A stretch of DNA of 64,000 nucleotides. Origin: UBA12170 sp964293475. Its GTDB lineage: Bacteria; Bacteroidota; Bacteroidia; Bacteroidales; UBA12170. Made by a program: the position numbers and the translations under genes. Below are positions 44,734-56,900 of the stretch, one piece after another (position 1 is the stretch's first letter; each line of letters opens with the position of its first letter). A model generated the notes under the pieces. It was not told the origin of the DNA. It ran no database searches and saw only the letters and a program-made list of their open reading frames with translations. The stretch spans positions 62,001-126,000 of the forward strand of contig CAXYYJ010000004.1 of assembly GCA_964293475.1 (NCBI GenBank). The letters are read 5' to 3'.

Positions 44734-45692
44734 GATTTGGTGTAGTGGGGATTGTCGAGTCCGACAGTTTTAGAAATCAGGTAGTTGTTTTTGTCGTGAG
44801 AGGAGCGGGAGATGAGCTCGCCCAAAAATCCAGCCAGAAAAAGCTGAACCCCCACAATCATAGCCAGGAGCCCAAAGTAAAAAAGCGGGCGTTCGGTCAT
44901 TCGATATTCCGAGTTAAAGAACTTGGCGTAGGCCAGATATCCGGCAATAAGGAAACCCACAAAAAACACCAGGGTTCCCCAGAGTCCAAAGAAATGCATG
45001 GGTCTCTTGCCAAACCGGCCAACAAAACTAATGCTCATTAAATCGAGAAAACCGTTGATATAGCGCTCAATACCAAATTTTGTTTTGCCAAATTTTCGAG
45101 GGTAATGAGTCACCACTTTTTCGCCAATTTTACCAAAGCCTGCCCATTTGGCAATCACCGGAATATAGCGATGCATTTCGCCATAAACTTCAATAGATTT
45201 GATGACTTCGTGATGATAGGCTTTGAGACCACAATTAAAATCGTGCAGTTTTATACCAGTTATCATACCTGTAGCACCATTGAATAGTTTCGATGGGATG
45301 GTTTTGTTCAGGGGATCGTTGCGTTTCTTTTTCCAGCCCGAAACCAGGTCGTATTGCTCTTCCACAATCATTTTATAGAGTGCAGGAATTTCGTCGGGGC
45401 TATCTTGTAAGTCGGCATCCATGGTAATGATAACCTTTCCACCGGCTTCACCAAACCCCTGATTCAGAGCGGCAGATTTGCCATAATTCCGTTGGAACCG
45501 AATTCCCTTGAGCCGGAAATTTCGTTGAGCCAACTGCTCAATAACACCCCAGGAGCCATCGCGGCTACCATCGTCTATAAAAATGACCTCGTAGGAGAAG
45601 TTGTTTTCGTCCATCACTCTCTCAATCCAGACTGCCAGATTGGGAAGCGATTCCACTTCATTGTATACAGGTACAATAACTGATATATCCAT
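44730..45692 (-). CDS. GT2 glycosyltransferase, polyprenyl-phosphate sugar type
   Basis: A 320-residue protein: GT-A domain (VIVPVYNEVESLPNL, DDGSRDGSW, TMDADLQDSPDEIP with the metal-binding DAD) and two C-terminal TM segments (about 232-255 and 269-290). The layout matches GtrB/ArnC-type enzymes, which move a sugar from UDP/GDP-sugar to undecaprenyl phosphate. It is the middle gene of DUF4199-GT2-GT4. Confidence 0.85.
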   Translation of the reverse strand: MDISVIVPVYNEVESLPNLAVWIERVMDENNFSYEVIFIDDGSRDGSWGVIEQLAQRNFRLKGIRFQRNYGKSAALNQGFGEAGGKVIITMDADLQDSPDEIPALYKMIVEEQYDLVSGWKKKRNDPLNKTIPSKLFNGATGMITGIKLHDFNCGLKAYHHEVIKSIEVYGEMHRYIPVIAKWAGFGKIGEKVVTHYPRKFGKTKFGIERYINGFLDLMSISFVGRFGKRPMHFFGLWGTLVFFVGFLIAGYLAYAKFFNSEYRMTERPLFYFGLLAMIVGVQLFLAGFLGELISRSSHDKNNYLISKTVGLDNPHYTKS

Positions 45693-45701
45693 TGGGCAAA
45701 A

Positions 45702-46235
45702 TTACACAATCTCGGGTTGTGTTGTATCTTTTTTAATGGCCAATGCAACAATTAAAGAAATAACGATGGTGAAAATTGCGCCACTTTTTATTCCACTCCA
45801 TACCTGATCCATGGGTGCCATTTTACTTTCAAAATCGCTGATAGCTTTATCCAAAGCTTCTTCGGGCATATTGAAACTTTCCATAAATTCCACAAAGCCA
45901 TCGAGTTGCGAAGACATATAATCGGGGGCAATGAAACCGAAGAACACGAAATTATAGATGGCAGAAATGGTATACGCCACCAAACCAATCATTAAAGACT
46001 GAAAAAATGCCTGTTTGAAATCAATGATTCCACCCAAAGACTTGCGGTAGGATTTCACCCCAAAAATGAATAAGGTGATGGTGATTCCCAGCGAAATAAT
46101 CAGATTTGAGATGATGAACGACATTTGAAATATTTCCACATCGAAAATATAATAAACCAGACTAAGTAAAATAGAGAAGAAAGCGATGATTAAACCATAT
46201 TTTACTGCATTTCCAAAAAAGTTAGATTTTTCCAT
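45702..46235 (-). CDS. DUF4199 membrane protein
   Basis: A 177-residue protein with four hydrophobic segments and the DUF4199 pattern: FGNAVKYGLIIAFFSILLSL, FGVKSYRKSLGGIIDFKQAF and a C-terminal TM helix. Its function is unknown; in Bacteroidota it commonly precedes a polyprenyl-phosphate GT2 gene, as here (nine-base gap). Confidence 0.8.
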   Translation of the reverse strand: MEKSNFFGNAVKYGLIIAFFSILLSLVYYIFDVEIFQMSFIISNLIISLGITITLFIFGVKSYRKSLGGIIDFKQAFFQSLMIGLVAYTISAIYNFVFFGFIAPDYMSSQLDGFVEFMESFNMPEEALDKAISDFESKMAPMDQVWSGIKSGAIFTIVISLIVALAIKKDTTQPEIV

Positions 46236-46471
46236 TTTAAGAGTTTTAAATGTTGACAGGCAAACTTAAGAATTTTCTGTTCACGCAGCATTAAAATTGA
46301 AGAGAATATGGAGGTTGTTCTATTACAGAATGATAGATTCATCGTAAGGTTTCAATTCCTTCTAATATTCCTTCGTCGCGTGCGGTGTCTAAGGAGTTTT
46401 ATAAGTCTCGGTAATATTTTAATCGTTAATTAAGCTTTTCAAAACCAGTTGTTTATGAATTAGCCAGAAAA

Positions 46472-46507
46472 CAAAAAACCTTGTCCTACTTAGGTTTGGA
46501 CAAGGTT
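46472..46507 (-). terminator. tRNA-His terminator
   Basis: The minus-strand stem accttgtcc / ggacaaggt with an extended loop is followed by six T's, 12 bases after the tRNA 3' end. Confidence 0.85.
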
Positions 46508-46519
46508 TGGAAAGTTTTG

Positions 46520-46594
46520 GGTGAAAGACGGGACTCGAACCCGCGACCCTCGGAACCACAATCCGATGCTCTAACCGACTGAGCTACAATCACC
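46520..46594 (-). tRNA. tRNA-His (GTG)
   Basis: The cloverleaf on the minus strand has U8 and A9, D stem gctc/gagc, anticodon stem tcgga/tccga with loop ttGTGgt (anticodon GTG, His), and T arm with ttcgagt. The G(-1):C73 pair typical of tRNA-His is encoded (G at 46594, C at 46520). The acceptor stem gtgattg / ctttcac pairs at five of seven positions; positions 5 and 6 give U-U oppositions. CCA is not encoded as a full separate triplet after C73. Confidence 0.9.
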
Positions 46595-46729
46595 GTTTAT
46601 TTTCAGGGTGCAAATATAGCTTATTTCTTCTTTCGGACAAGTGACTACTTCATTTTTTTAGAAAAAACTTTGTAATTTGGCCTCATAGAAACTCGACCAA
46701 ATATTAGCCGTCCCAATAAGTGGAAATCC

Positions 46730-47761
46730 TTGCTCAACGACTCAACGGGCAAGGTTGTAATGGTATATTTGTCTGTTCTGGTTGTCCTTTCTGTTCTAGG
46801 GTATCTCATAACCCCCGATAGAACAAATTTTGCCAATGAGCAGCATCTGGAGATATCATTGAAACCTCCTGGATTTTCCTGCCTTGTATTTCGGAAAGAA
46901 ACACCTGAGCCATCAGGAATTTTCAATCAAATGCTTTTTGGAACCAATAACAATTCAAGCGAAATGGGACTTATAGGCCACTATGTTTCCAACGACAGCA
47001 TATATCTTCAGCCCATCGACCCATTGATACCTTCGGAATATTTGAAGTTTCCATTGGCGGGCATAGGGGAGAAGGGTTTTGTTGACAAACATATAGTGAA
47101 GAAATTTTTCATCCTAGGTACCGATAATTTTGGCCGCGATGTTCTAAGTCGTATTATTATAGGTTTGCGCATAAGTTTGGCTGTAGGTTTCTTTGCAGTT
47201 ATAATTTCGCTGATGATTGGCGTATTTGCAGGTGCTGTAGCTGGGTATTTTGGTGGTTGGATTGATAAACTGGTCATGTGGTTTATCAATGTAATCTGGT
47301 CATTGCCATCGCTATTGCTCATTATTGCCATTAGTTTTGCGCTGGGAAAAGGTTTCTGGCAAATGTTTATCGCCATTGGACTGAGCATGTGGGTGGAAGT
47401 GGCCCGGGTGGTTCGCGGACAAGTGATATCGGTTAAGCAAAACGAATATGTGGAAGCAGCACGAGCTTTGGCTTATTCTCATTGGCGCATCATAAAACAT
47501 CATATCCTTCCCAATATATGGGGGCCGGTAATAGTTATTTCGGCTGCCAATTTCTCCACCGCCATTCTAATGGAGGCCGGCTTAAGTTTTCTGGGCTTAG
47601 GCGTTGCCCCACCCGCGCCAAGCCTCGGCGGAATGATTCGCGAGACCTATATGGGCATGTTTTTCGGCTATCCCTGGCTGTCTATTTTTCCTGGGTTAAT
47701 CATCATTTCAATTGTTTTCTCACTAATGATGTTGGGGCGAGTTCTAAAGCGAATTCTGTAG
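46730..47761 (+). CDS. DppC-like ABC transporter permease
   Basis: A permease of the oligopeptide/nickel (DppC/OppC) type: TM1 (about 11-28), a periplasmic insert (about 30-125) seen in Bacteroidota members, ILGTDNFGRDVLSRII, and the ATPase-contacting EAA loop EYVEAARALAYSHWRII, then HHILPNIWGPV. No partner permease, binding protein or ATPase is adjacent. The start is uncertain: the frame is open from 46676 with no ATG before codon 11 of the annotated frame; TTG 46730 is a compromise, and the family usually has some 15 residues before TM1. Confidence 0.8.
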   Translation: MLNDSTGKVVMVYLSVLVVLSVLGYLITPDRTNFANEQHLEISLKPPGFSCLVFRKETPEPSGIFNQMLFGTNNNSSEMGLIGHYVSNDSIYLQPIDPLIPSEYLKFPLAGIGEKGFVDKHIVKKFFILGTDNFGRDVLSRIIIGLRISLAVGFFAVIISLMIGVFAGAVAGYFGGWIDKLVMWFINVIWSLPSLLLIIAISFALGKGFWQMFIAIGLSMWVEVARVVRGQVISVKQNEYVEAARALAYSHWRIIKHHILPNIWGPVIVISAANFSTAILMEAGLSFLGLGVAPPAPSLGGMIRETYMGMFFGYPWLSIFPGLIIISIVFSLMMLGRVLKRIL

Positions 47762-47799
47762 CACCTCATTTTCAGCAGATATCCCTTTCAACAAATTTG

Positions 47800-47830
47800 T
47801 TGAAATTGAAAATTGTTTTCCTTAGCTTTA
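47800..47830 (+). promoter_or_regulatory. Promoter of the giant T9SS gene
   Basis: TTG at 47800-47802, a 20-nt spacer and tagcttta at 47823-47830 match the consensus except for the last base. It gives a leader of about 80 nt. Confidence 0.5.
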
Positions 47831-47915
47831 CAATAAATAAACTCTTAAAGAAATAACCACTCAGAGAGCTTATTGAATCGGACAATTATTTTAAGGACAA
47901 ATCAAAATCGACAAT

Positions 47916-50900
47916 ATGAAAAGGGGAACATTTACTAATTTTTATGGTTTAGCATTTTTATTATTTCTCATTTTTCTCATCGCATCACCAAATAAAGCTA
48001 ATAGTCAAACTTTTTCTGCAATTCCAACCCTTTGTGATAATGGGTTGCCAATTGATTTGTATACCTATACAAATCCAGACCAGGGAAGTTTCGCAATTAC
48101 TCTAGGTTCGCCTGTCGGTTTATCGGGCCATATTTTCGACCCAACGGCTGCAGGTATTGGAAGTTACACCATCCGTTGGACACATGGAGTTACACCTGGT
48201 GGTTATATTGATCGGACTTTTGATGTAATTGCTGCGCCAACCAAGCCAACAAATATTACGTCCACACCCGATGAATACTGTGAAGATTACGCTGATGGTA
48301 CTGCTACAATTACACTTACAGCTTCTGGAGGTTATGGTACAACCTATAATTGGTATGATGTCTCAAGTAATTTTTTAGGCACTGGAAACTCAATTGTACA
48401 AATTGCTCAAAGTGTTCCAACATTGTATCAGGTCACATATGAAAATACTTGTGGAGAATCATTACCTTTAAATTATACAGTAATTCCTGTTGCCATTTCA
48501 CAATCAGATTTAGACATTATTGGACTAGAAGCTATCTATTGTAATGATGCAGCAGATGTTAATGTGACTGGAGTTCCAAATAGTTTACTTGGATTAAGTA
48601 CTGTTTTTAGTCCAATTATTCCTGGGATTACTGATAACGGAGGAGGAAGTGCTACTATTTCACCAACCACTCTTGGTACAGGAAATTACAATTTAACATA
48701 TACGGTTAGCAAAAACAATTGCCTATTGTCAATTACTGAACCTTTTAGTGTTGATCCTCCATTAGTTGTTTCTTTTGCCCCAAATCTACCAGCTTCTATC
48801 TGTGCTGATTATTCGCCGTATAATTTGACAGGTAGTCCAATTCCAAGTCCACCAACAAGTACTGGAACTTTTTCTGGTTCTGGAATTACTGATAATGGAG
48901 ATGGGACAGGTATTTTTGATCCTTCTGGCTTAAGCGGTTCTGTTGACATTACCTATACTTATATTGATGGTAATTCCTGTAATTCTACCAGTACACAGAC
49001 AGTATTAGTAAATCCATTACCATCTGTCAGTATTCTTGATTTAAACAATGATTATTGCTATGGAGATCCAGTAGAAGTTATCACTGGAGATCCACAAATT
49101 GGGATTTTCTCCATAACACCAGCATCTACGGCTTTAACAGATAATTTAGATGGAACTGCCGATTTCGATCCCACAGCAGCCGGAGTTGGTATCTATCAGA
49201 TTGAGTATGAATATACTGATGGAAATACATGTACCAATAGGGCTTCAAGAACCACTGAGGTTCATGCAATTTTAGGTCCAACGATTAACGGAAATACCAA
49301 TCCGTGTCAGAATGTTGAAATAACATACACAACAGAAGCGACGATGGATAATTATACTTGGGTGGTTTCTTCCGGTGGAACAATAACTGCTGGCGGTGGA
49401 GCAGGAAATAGCACAGTTACAGTAACATGGAACACTGCTGGCCCACAGACAGTTTCGGTGAATTACGAAGATTTGAATGGCTGCTCCGCGGCATCACCCA
49501 CCGTGCTGAATGTCACTGTGAACCCGCTTCCTGTAGTATCCTTAAATCCGTTATCCGATGTTTGTCTCAACGATGCTCCCTTTGCGCTCTCGGGAGGAAC
49601 TCCGCTGGGAGGAACGTATACAGGAACTGGCGTTGCAGCGGGAGTTTTTAATCCTTCCACTGCCGGCGCAGGAACTCATTTGATTACCTATACTTATACC
49701 GACGGTAATTCCTGTTCCGATAACGATTCGGAAAATATTACAGTTCAAAACATCACCGCCAACATGTTCAATCTGGAGTCAGATTATTGTGTTCTCGAAG
49801 CCAACGAAACACTTATTACAGACCATGTGGGCGATCCTTTGGGATATTTTTCTATCTCCCCGGCTCCGACAAATCCAGCCATTTTTACTGACAATGGAAA
49901 CGGAACGGCTATTTTTAGTCCGACAAATTGTGCAGTGGCCGATTATAATGTGGTATTCACCATAACCTATACCTACGACAATGGAACCTGCATTGAAACT
50001 GATGCAGCGACAACCTATGTCTACGGCCAGCCAACCGTAAGCTTTAGCGGTCTCAGCAGTCCATATTGTACCGATCATGCAGCCGATTTGCTCACAGGAA
50101 CTCCGGCCAACGGAATTTTCTCATCAACCGGTGGAGGGCTTACAGATAATGGAAATGGAACAGCTCTATTTACTCCTTCGGTAGCAGGGAGCGCAGGTTC
50201 TCCATACACCATAACCTATACTTTTACCGACCCGGGTGGTTGTTTTAATTCCGATGACCAAATAGCGGTGGTTAACCCCGTTCCTGTTGCAACTTTAACA
50301 AGCTCCGATCCCGATAATACTATTTGTGCTGGTGCTTCAGTAATATTTACCGCTGGGGGTGGAAATACCTATCAGTTCTTCAAAAACGGTGTTTCTGTGC
50401 AGGGACCCGGAGCATCAAACTTATATACTACTTCTGCTTTGGTTAATAACGATGTGGTTTATGCCTTGGTGAGTTTCTCGGCAACTGGCTGCGACACCCA
50501 AACAAGTAGCATCACAACCACTGTCATCAATGCCCCGTCTCCCACTTTTATTAGTGGCGACAATCTGGTTTGTAACGGCGATGCCGGATTGGTTTACGAA
50601 ACTCAGGCAGGCATGAATAATTATGTCTGGGCCATTGTGGGAGGTACCATCACATCGGGTGGAACAGCCACCGACCATACTGCTACTGTAACCTGGACCA
50701 GTCCGGGAGCAAGAACCATTAGTGTTAATTATCAGAATTCCAATGGTTGCTCAGCCGCATCGGCCACTGTTTTCAATGTTACTGTGGTCGCTTTACCCAA
50801 TCCAAATCTTGCAGTGAGCGACGATGAAATATGTGCCGGAGAAACCGGATTTATCACCATCAGTGGAACTCAGCTTGGTGTTACTTACCAACTTCGTCTC

Positions 50901-53900
50901 GATGCTGATGATTCCCCAGTTGGAGCAGCATTTAATGGAACGGGAGGAAATATTATTATCGCTGCAAATCCTGCTTCAACAACAGTTTACAATATTATTG
51001 CCGCCAATTCCAGCGGATGTTTTAGCGAACTGATTGATAAGCCAACAATTACGGTGAATCCCTTGCCCATTGCGGGTTTGCTTTGTAGTGATGCTGATTT
51101 GGAAATTTGCGAAGGGGAGCTTGTTGGTTTTACTGCATCAGGAGGCGATGTTTATGAATTTCTTTTGGATGGTCTAACAGTGCAAGGCCCCGGAGCTGCT
51201 AGTGTTTATTCAACAACTACCTTAAGTACAGGCGAAGCCGTGAGTGCCGAAGTAACCATTTCAGCCACAGGATGTACCGCCGTTTCAAGCGATATTTCAT
51301 TGCTTGTGAACGCATTGCCCAATCCTTCTTTATCTGGCGATGCCGCGGTTTGTCTTGGACAAACAGGCGAAGTATATTCCACCGAAGCCGGAATGAGCAA
51401 TTATGTTTGGGCAGTTTCGGGTGGGACAGTTACCGCCGGAGGTGGCCCCGCAAACAATTCAGTTACTGTGACATGGAATGTGGCAGGGTTGCAATCTGTT
51501 CAAGTAAATTATGAAAACTCCAATGGTTGCCAGGCCTCAGCTTCTACTCAGCTTTCGGTAACTGTTAGCGATTTACCGCTAAACTCTTATACCCTTTCCG
51601 ATCCCATTATTTGCTTTGGCAACACTGCCACCATCACTCAATCAGGCTCCCAGTTGGGGGTTGATTATCAATTGCGGTTAAACAGCGACAATTCCCATGT
51701 GGGAAGTGCTGTTACCGGCTCTGGCTTGGCAATTAGCTTCGATGTAACACCTTTATCCAACACCACTTACAATGTGTTAGCCACCAATGCTGCAGGTTGC
51801 GAAAATCAAATAACCGATCTTAGTAATGTGATAGTCAATGCGCTCCCCAATGCAGGTTTAACTGTCAACGGCAGCACCATTTGCTCCGGAGAAGTCGCGA
51901 CTATAGTTATTCAGGGCTCCGAATTTGGCGTAAGCTATCAGTTGCGTTTAGATGCTGATGATTCCAATTTAGGGGTGCCACTTATTGGAACAGGTGGCGA
52001 TTTGACCTATCACTTGGCGCCAACCACCACAACAGTTTATAATATTCTGGCTACCAATGGAAATTTATGCTTCGTAGAAATGACTACAAAACCCAGTGTT
52101 ATCGTCAATCCATTGCCCGAAGCAACCCTATTGTTTTCGAACGATGAAATTTGCTATGGCGAAACTGCATCAATGATTTTGTATAACTCCATTCCGGGGG
52201 TTAGTTATCAGCTTCGGCTTGACAGCGACGACAGTCATATAGGCATTCCACAAGTTGGAAATGGAGGAAATTTACTTTTCACCGTTTCACCATTAATAAC
52301 CACAACCTATAATATATTAGCCACAAATTCCAATTCCTGTTTCGCAGAAATCACCGATAAAGGCGTTGTCATCGTAAACTCAATCCCCGATAATACGCTC
52401 ACAGTTAGTAGTCCATCTGTTTGTAATGGCGCAACAGCTGTTATTACCCTGAACAATTCAGTGGCAGGAGTAGTTTATCAATTGCGTCTCGATAGCGATA
52501 ACAGCAACGTAGGTGGCGGTGTTGCAGGAAATGGAAGCAATATTACTTTCTCCGTGAGTCCTTCAGCCACAACGCTTTATAATATATTGGCCACATCATC
52601 GGATGGCTGTAGTGCCGAGCTCATCAATAAATCATTAGTTACTATTTATAGTGCACCCAACGCCAATTTAATTGTGGATGACGATGAAATTTGTTTTGGC
52701 GAAACTGCTTCAATCGTTTTGCACAACTCACAGTCTGGAGTTACCTATCAGCTGCGTCTTGATGCCGATAACAGCAATATTGGAAGCTCGCTGGCAGGAA
52801 CTGGTGGAAATATTTCTTTTCCAGTAACTCCAGCTACGACTACAGTTTATAATGTCTATGCCTACAACTCCAATGCTTGTGCAGTGGAACTTATTGACAG
52901 ACCAACGGTAACAGTTAATTCACTTCCCAATCATACCTTAACACTGGGCGACGACAATATTTGTTCCGGCGAAACCGCGGATATTCTTCTTTACAATTCA
53001 GTTTTGGGGGTGACCTATCAATTGCGGTTAGACAGCGACAATTCCAATGTTGGGATGGCGCAATCAGGCAATGGTGGAATTTTAACTTTTCACGATGCTC
53101 CAACTTCTACTACTACTTACAATATGTTTGCAGTTAATTCTCACGGATGTAGCATAGAACTCAGCGACAAAGCATTGGTTCAGGTTTATCCCCTGGCAAA
53201 TAATACCTTAACTGTTTCCGATCCAACTATTTGTGTTGGCGAAAATGCAGTGATCACCGTAAGTAATTCCGAAACTGGGGTAAGTTATCAATTACGACTC
53301 GACAGTGATAATTCGCTGATTGGTGCCGCAGTGCCTGGAAATGGGGGCAATATCACCTTCGAAGTAGCTCCGGCTTCAACAACATTGTTCAATGTGCTGG
53401 CAACCACATCCCACAGTTGTCACGTTGAATTGCTCGACAGGTCACTTGTAACTGTAAATCCATCACCCGATAACAATCTAATGGTTTCATCGCCAACAAT
53501 TTGTAGCGGAGAAACAGCTCAGATTGTCGTTTACTCAAGTCAGGTGGGTGTTTCGTATCAACTGCGACTTGATTCGGATAATACACTTGTGGGGGTTCCG
53601 GTTTCCGGAAATGGCGTAAATATTTCGTTTTACATAACCCCAGTAACAACAACTTTATACAATGTCTTAGCTACCGGTGGAAATGGTTGTTCCATAGAAC
53701 TCAACACCAAATCGAATGTTACCGTTTACCCACTGCCCGATCCATTTCTTGTGGTTGATAATGCAACCATTTGCTATGGCGAGACCGCAGTGATTTACCT
53801 TCATAATTCTCAGTCAGGGGTAAGTTATCAATTGCGTAATGATGTGGATGATAGCCCAGTGGGTGCTGCCCAAACAGGAAATGGTGGAACATTGAGCTTC

Positions 53901-56900
53901 TTTGTTAATCTCGCTTCAAGCTCAGTATATAATTTTTTGGCCACCACCACCGACGCCTGCTCACAGGAGTTATTTGACAAATCTGTAGTTACTGTTCTAC
54001 CATCACCCAATCTTGCTCTTAGCCTGTCGGACGATGCTATCTGTTTGGGTGAAACAGCTCAAATCATCCTCACAAATTCAGTGCTTGGTGTGAGTTATCA
54101 GCTTCGCTTGAATTCTGATAATAGTTTGGTTGGCACAGTTGTAATTGGCACCGGTTTCAATATTCAGTTTTCTGTTGCACCAACTGCAAGTACAGTTTAT
54201 AATGTTCTGGCAACCAATTCAAATGGCTGTAGTGGAACTTTAGCCGATTTAAGTTCGGTTACAGTCTATCCATTACCAGCAAAACCTGTAATTACTCCCG
54301 ACGGACCTACAGTATTTTGTGCGGGGGGCTCTGTTAATCTGACTTCTTCATCGGCATCGGGCTATTTGTGGTCAACGGGTGCTACTACTCAAACCATTGC
54401 TGTGGGTACCTCTGGCAGTTTTACAGTCACTGTATCGGATATTCACTCTTGCCAAAGCCCGGTTTCCGATCCGGTGGTGGTTACGGTAAATCCTTTGCCA
54501 GTAGTAAGTTTCACAGGCTTGAGCTCCTCTTATTGCCATGACGAAGGAACTGCTCTTCTCACAGGTTCGCCCATTCCTGTTGGTTTATCCACAGGAGTAT
54601 TCAGCGGTCCTGGAATAACCGATAACGGGGATGGAACAGCAATCTTCGATCCAGTGGCAGCTGGAATTGGTGGTCCTTATTCCATCATTTACACTTTTAC
54701 GAATTCCAGCGGATGCAGCAACAATCATTCGGAAACAACAACAGTCAACAATCCCCCCGTTTTAACTTTCACTGGCCTCGACCCAGATTATTGTGTAAGC
54801 AATCCTATGGTTTTAATCACCGGAAGCGAAGCACCTTATGGTCAGTTTAGCGGACCCGGAATAACCGACAATTCCAATGGAACAGCCTGGTTTAATCCCT
54901 CGGCTGCCGGAGTTGGTGGGCCATTCACAATTTCCTACGAATTTACCAATAGCCAGGGATGTGCCGGTATAGCTCAGCAAACTACCCTGGTTTATGCTTT
55001 ACCAACGGTGAACTTTGCAACGCTTAATTCTGAATACTGCGTGGATCATGCTATCGTTCTATTGACGGGAAATCATGCACCATTTGGCAGCTTCTCTGGA
55101 ACAGGTGTTTTTGACAATGGAAATGGAACAGCTATTTTCGATCCATCGGCGGCTGGTGTTGGCGGGCCTTATAATATTTCTTATTCTTTTACCGATGGCA
55201 ATTCCTGCGCCAATACTTCTACCCAGCAAACCACAATTTATCCATTGCCCACCGTTAGTTTTTCTGGGCTGGGAACTGATTATTGTGTTGACGCAACCCC
55301 CGTAATATTGGTAGGTAATCATGCTCCACAGGGCTATTTTGCTGGCCCAGGCATTACAGATAATGGAAACGGAACAGCCACTTTCAATCCTTCAACCGCT
55401 GGCCCAGGTTTAAATAAGCAGATAACCTATTTCTATACCAGCAGCCATTTTTGCCTGAACTCACAAACAAAAAATGTGAATATTCATGCGCTTCCCAATG
55501 TTTCCATATTGAATCTGGAATCGAATTATTGTGTAAATGACGACGAAGTAACCATCACCGGAAATCCTTTACCATCCGGATCCACAACCGGCTTTTTTAC
55601 AGGTGGCGGAATTACCGATTTGGGAAATGGTACCGCACTTTTTGCACCCAATACATTGATAGCTGGAAATATTTATCCCATAACCTATACCTATCAGGAT
55701 ATCAATTCCTGTTCAAATACTGCCTTTCAGGATGTCAATATCATTGAACTGCCAGCTGCTCCTTCTGCCAATAATGTTTCAGTTTGTTTTGGCGATGTAG
55801 TGCCAAATCTGACAGCAACCGGAGTGCCTGGTTTTGAAATCAGATGGTATGATAACAATGGTAATCTGGTTTTCACTGGGAACTCGTTCCCCACTGGGAT
55901 CACGGCAGTAGGGGTTTATAATTTCTCTGTGACTCAGGTGCACACAGTTACAGGCTGCGAAAGCAATCATAAGGCTGTAACTCTAAGCATCAAGGCTTTG
56001 CCCGTTGTCACTTTGCCTCCTTTTGCCGATGTTTGTATTTACGATTTTATCATTTGGCTTGATATGGGAACTCCAGCTGGAGGTGTTTACTCTGGTAGTC
56101 CGGGCGTTTTACTTCTCCCAAATGGAACCTATATCTTTCACCCCGAATATGGTGGTGCCGGTGTTCATAACATAACTTATACTTACACAAGTCCGGCCAC
56201 AGGATGTCATGCTTCAGTCACAAAAACCATAACTGTTCACGACAGACCCGTGGTTGATATCATTGATTTGAACAGCGTTTATTGTGTTTCAGGAACACCA
56301 GTTACAATTCATGGCAATCATGCTGGTGCAGGAACATTCACTGGACCCGGCATAACCAACAACGGAAATGGAAGTGCGCTGTTCAATCCCGCTGTTGCAG
56401 GTTTGGGAGTGAAGAACATTAATTACTATTATTCCGATCCTACAACAGGATGTCATAACACCAAAACCGAACCAACCACCGTTGAAGGACCTCCGGAAAA
56501 TGTGGCTTTAGTAAATATCAGCGATCAGGATGTCTGCGTTAATCAGGGAGGAAATATTATACTTCAGGCCATTGGTGGCGATGGAAGCTGGGTCAATTGG
56601 TTCGTTAACAGCTGCAATGGGACTCTCCCTGATATTTTATCAGCCAACGGCGATTCTACCATCATAACCATTGCTTCGCCCACAGTTTCGACCTATTATT
56701 TTGCACAATGGGAAACAGAATGTGGTGTGAGCGATTTGTGTGCCGATAATTATATCACAGTGACTCCCATGCCAGTAGAGCCAGATACATCCTGGGCTGC
56801 ACCCAATATCATCTGTGGAGACGATCAGGATTTTGTATCGCTATACATTGTCGGAGGGAATTTTGGAACTTCTTTAGTCTGGACTCAGGATTCATGTTCA

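Noticed and set aside
51579..54278. Regular repeats that might suggest a CRISPR array or satellite DNA
   Set aside because: The 270-nt period is a multiple of three inside one intact reading frame, and the copies encode conserved protein modules; there are no short identical repeats with unique spacers.
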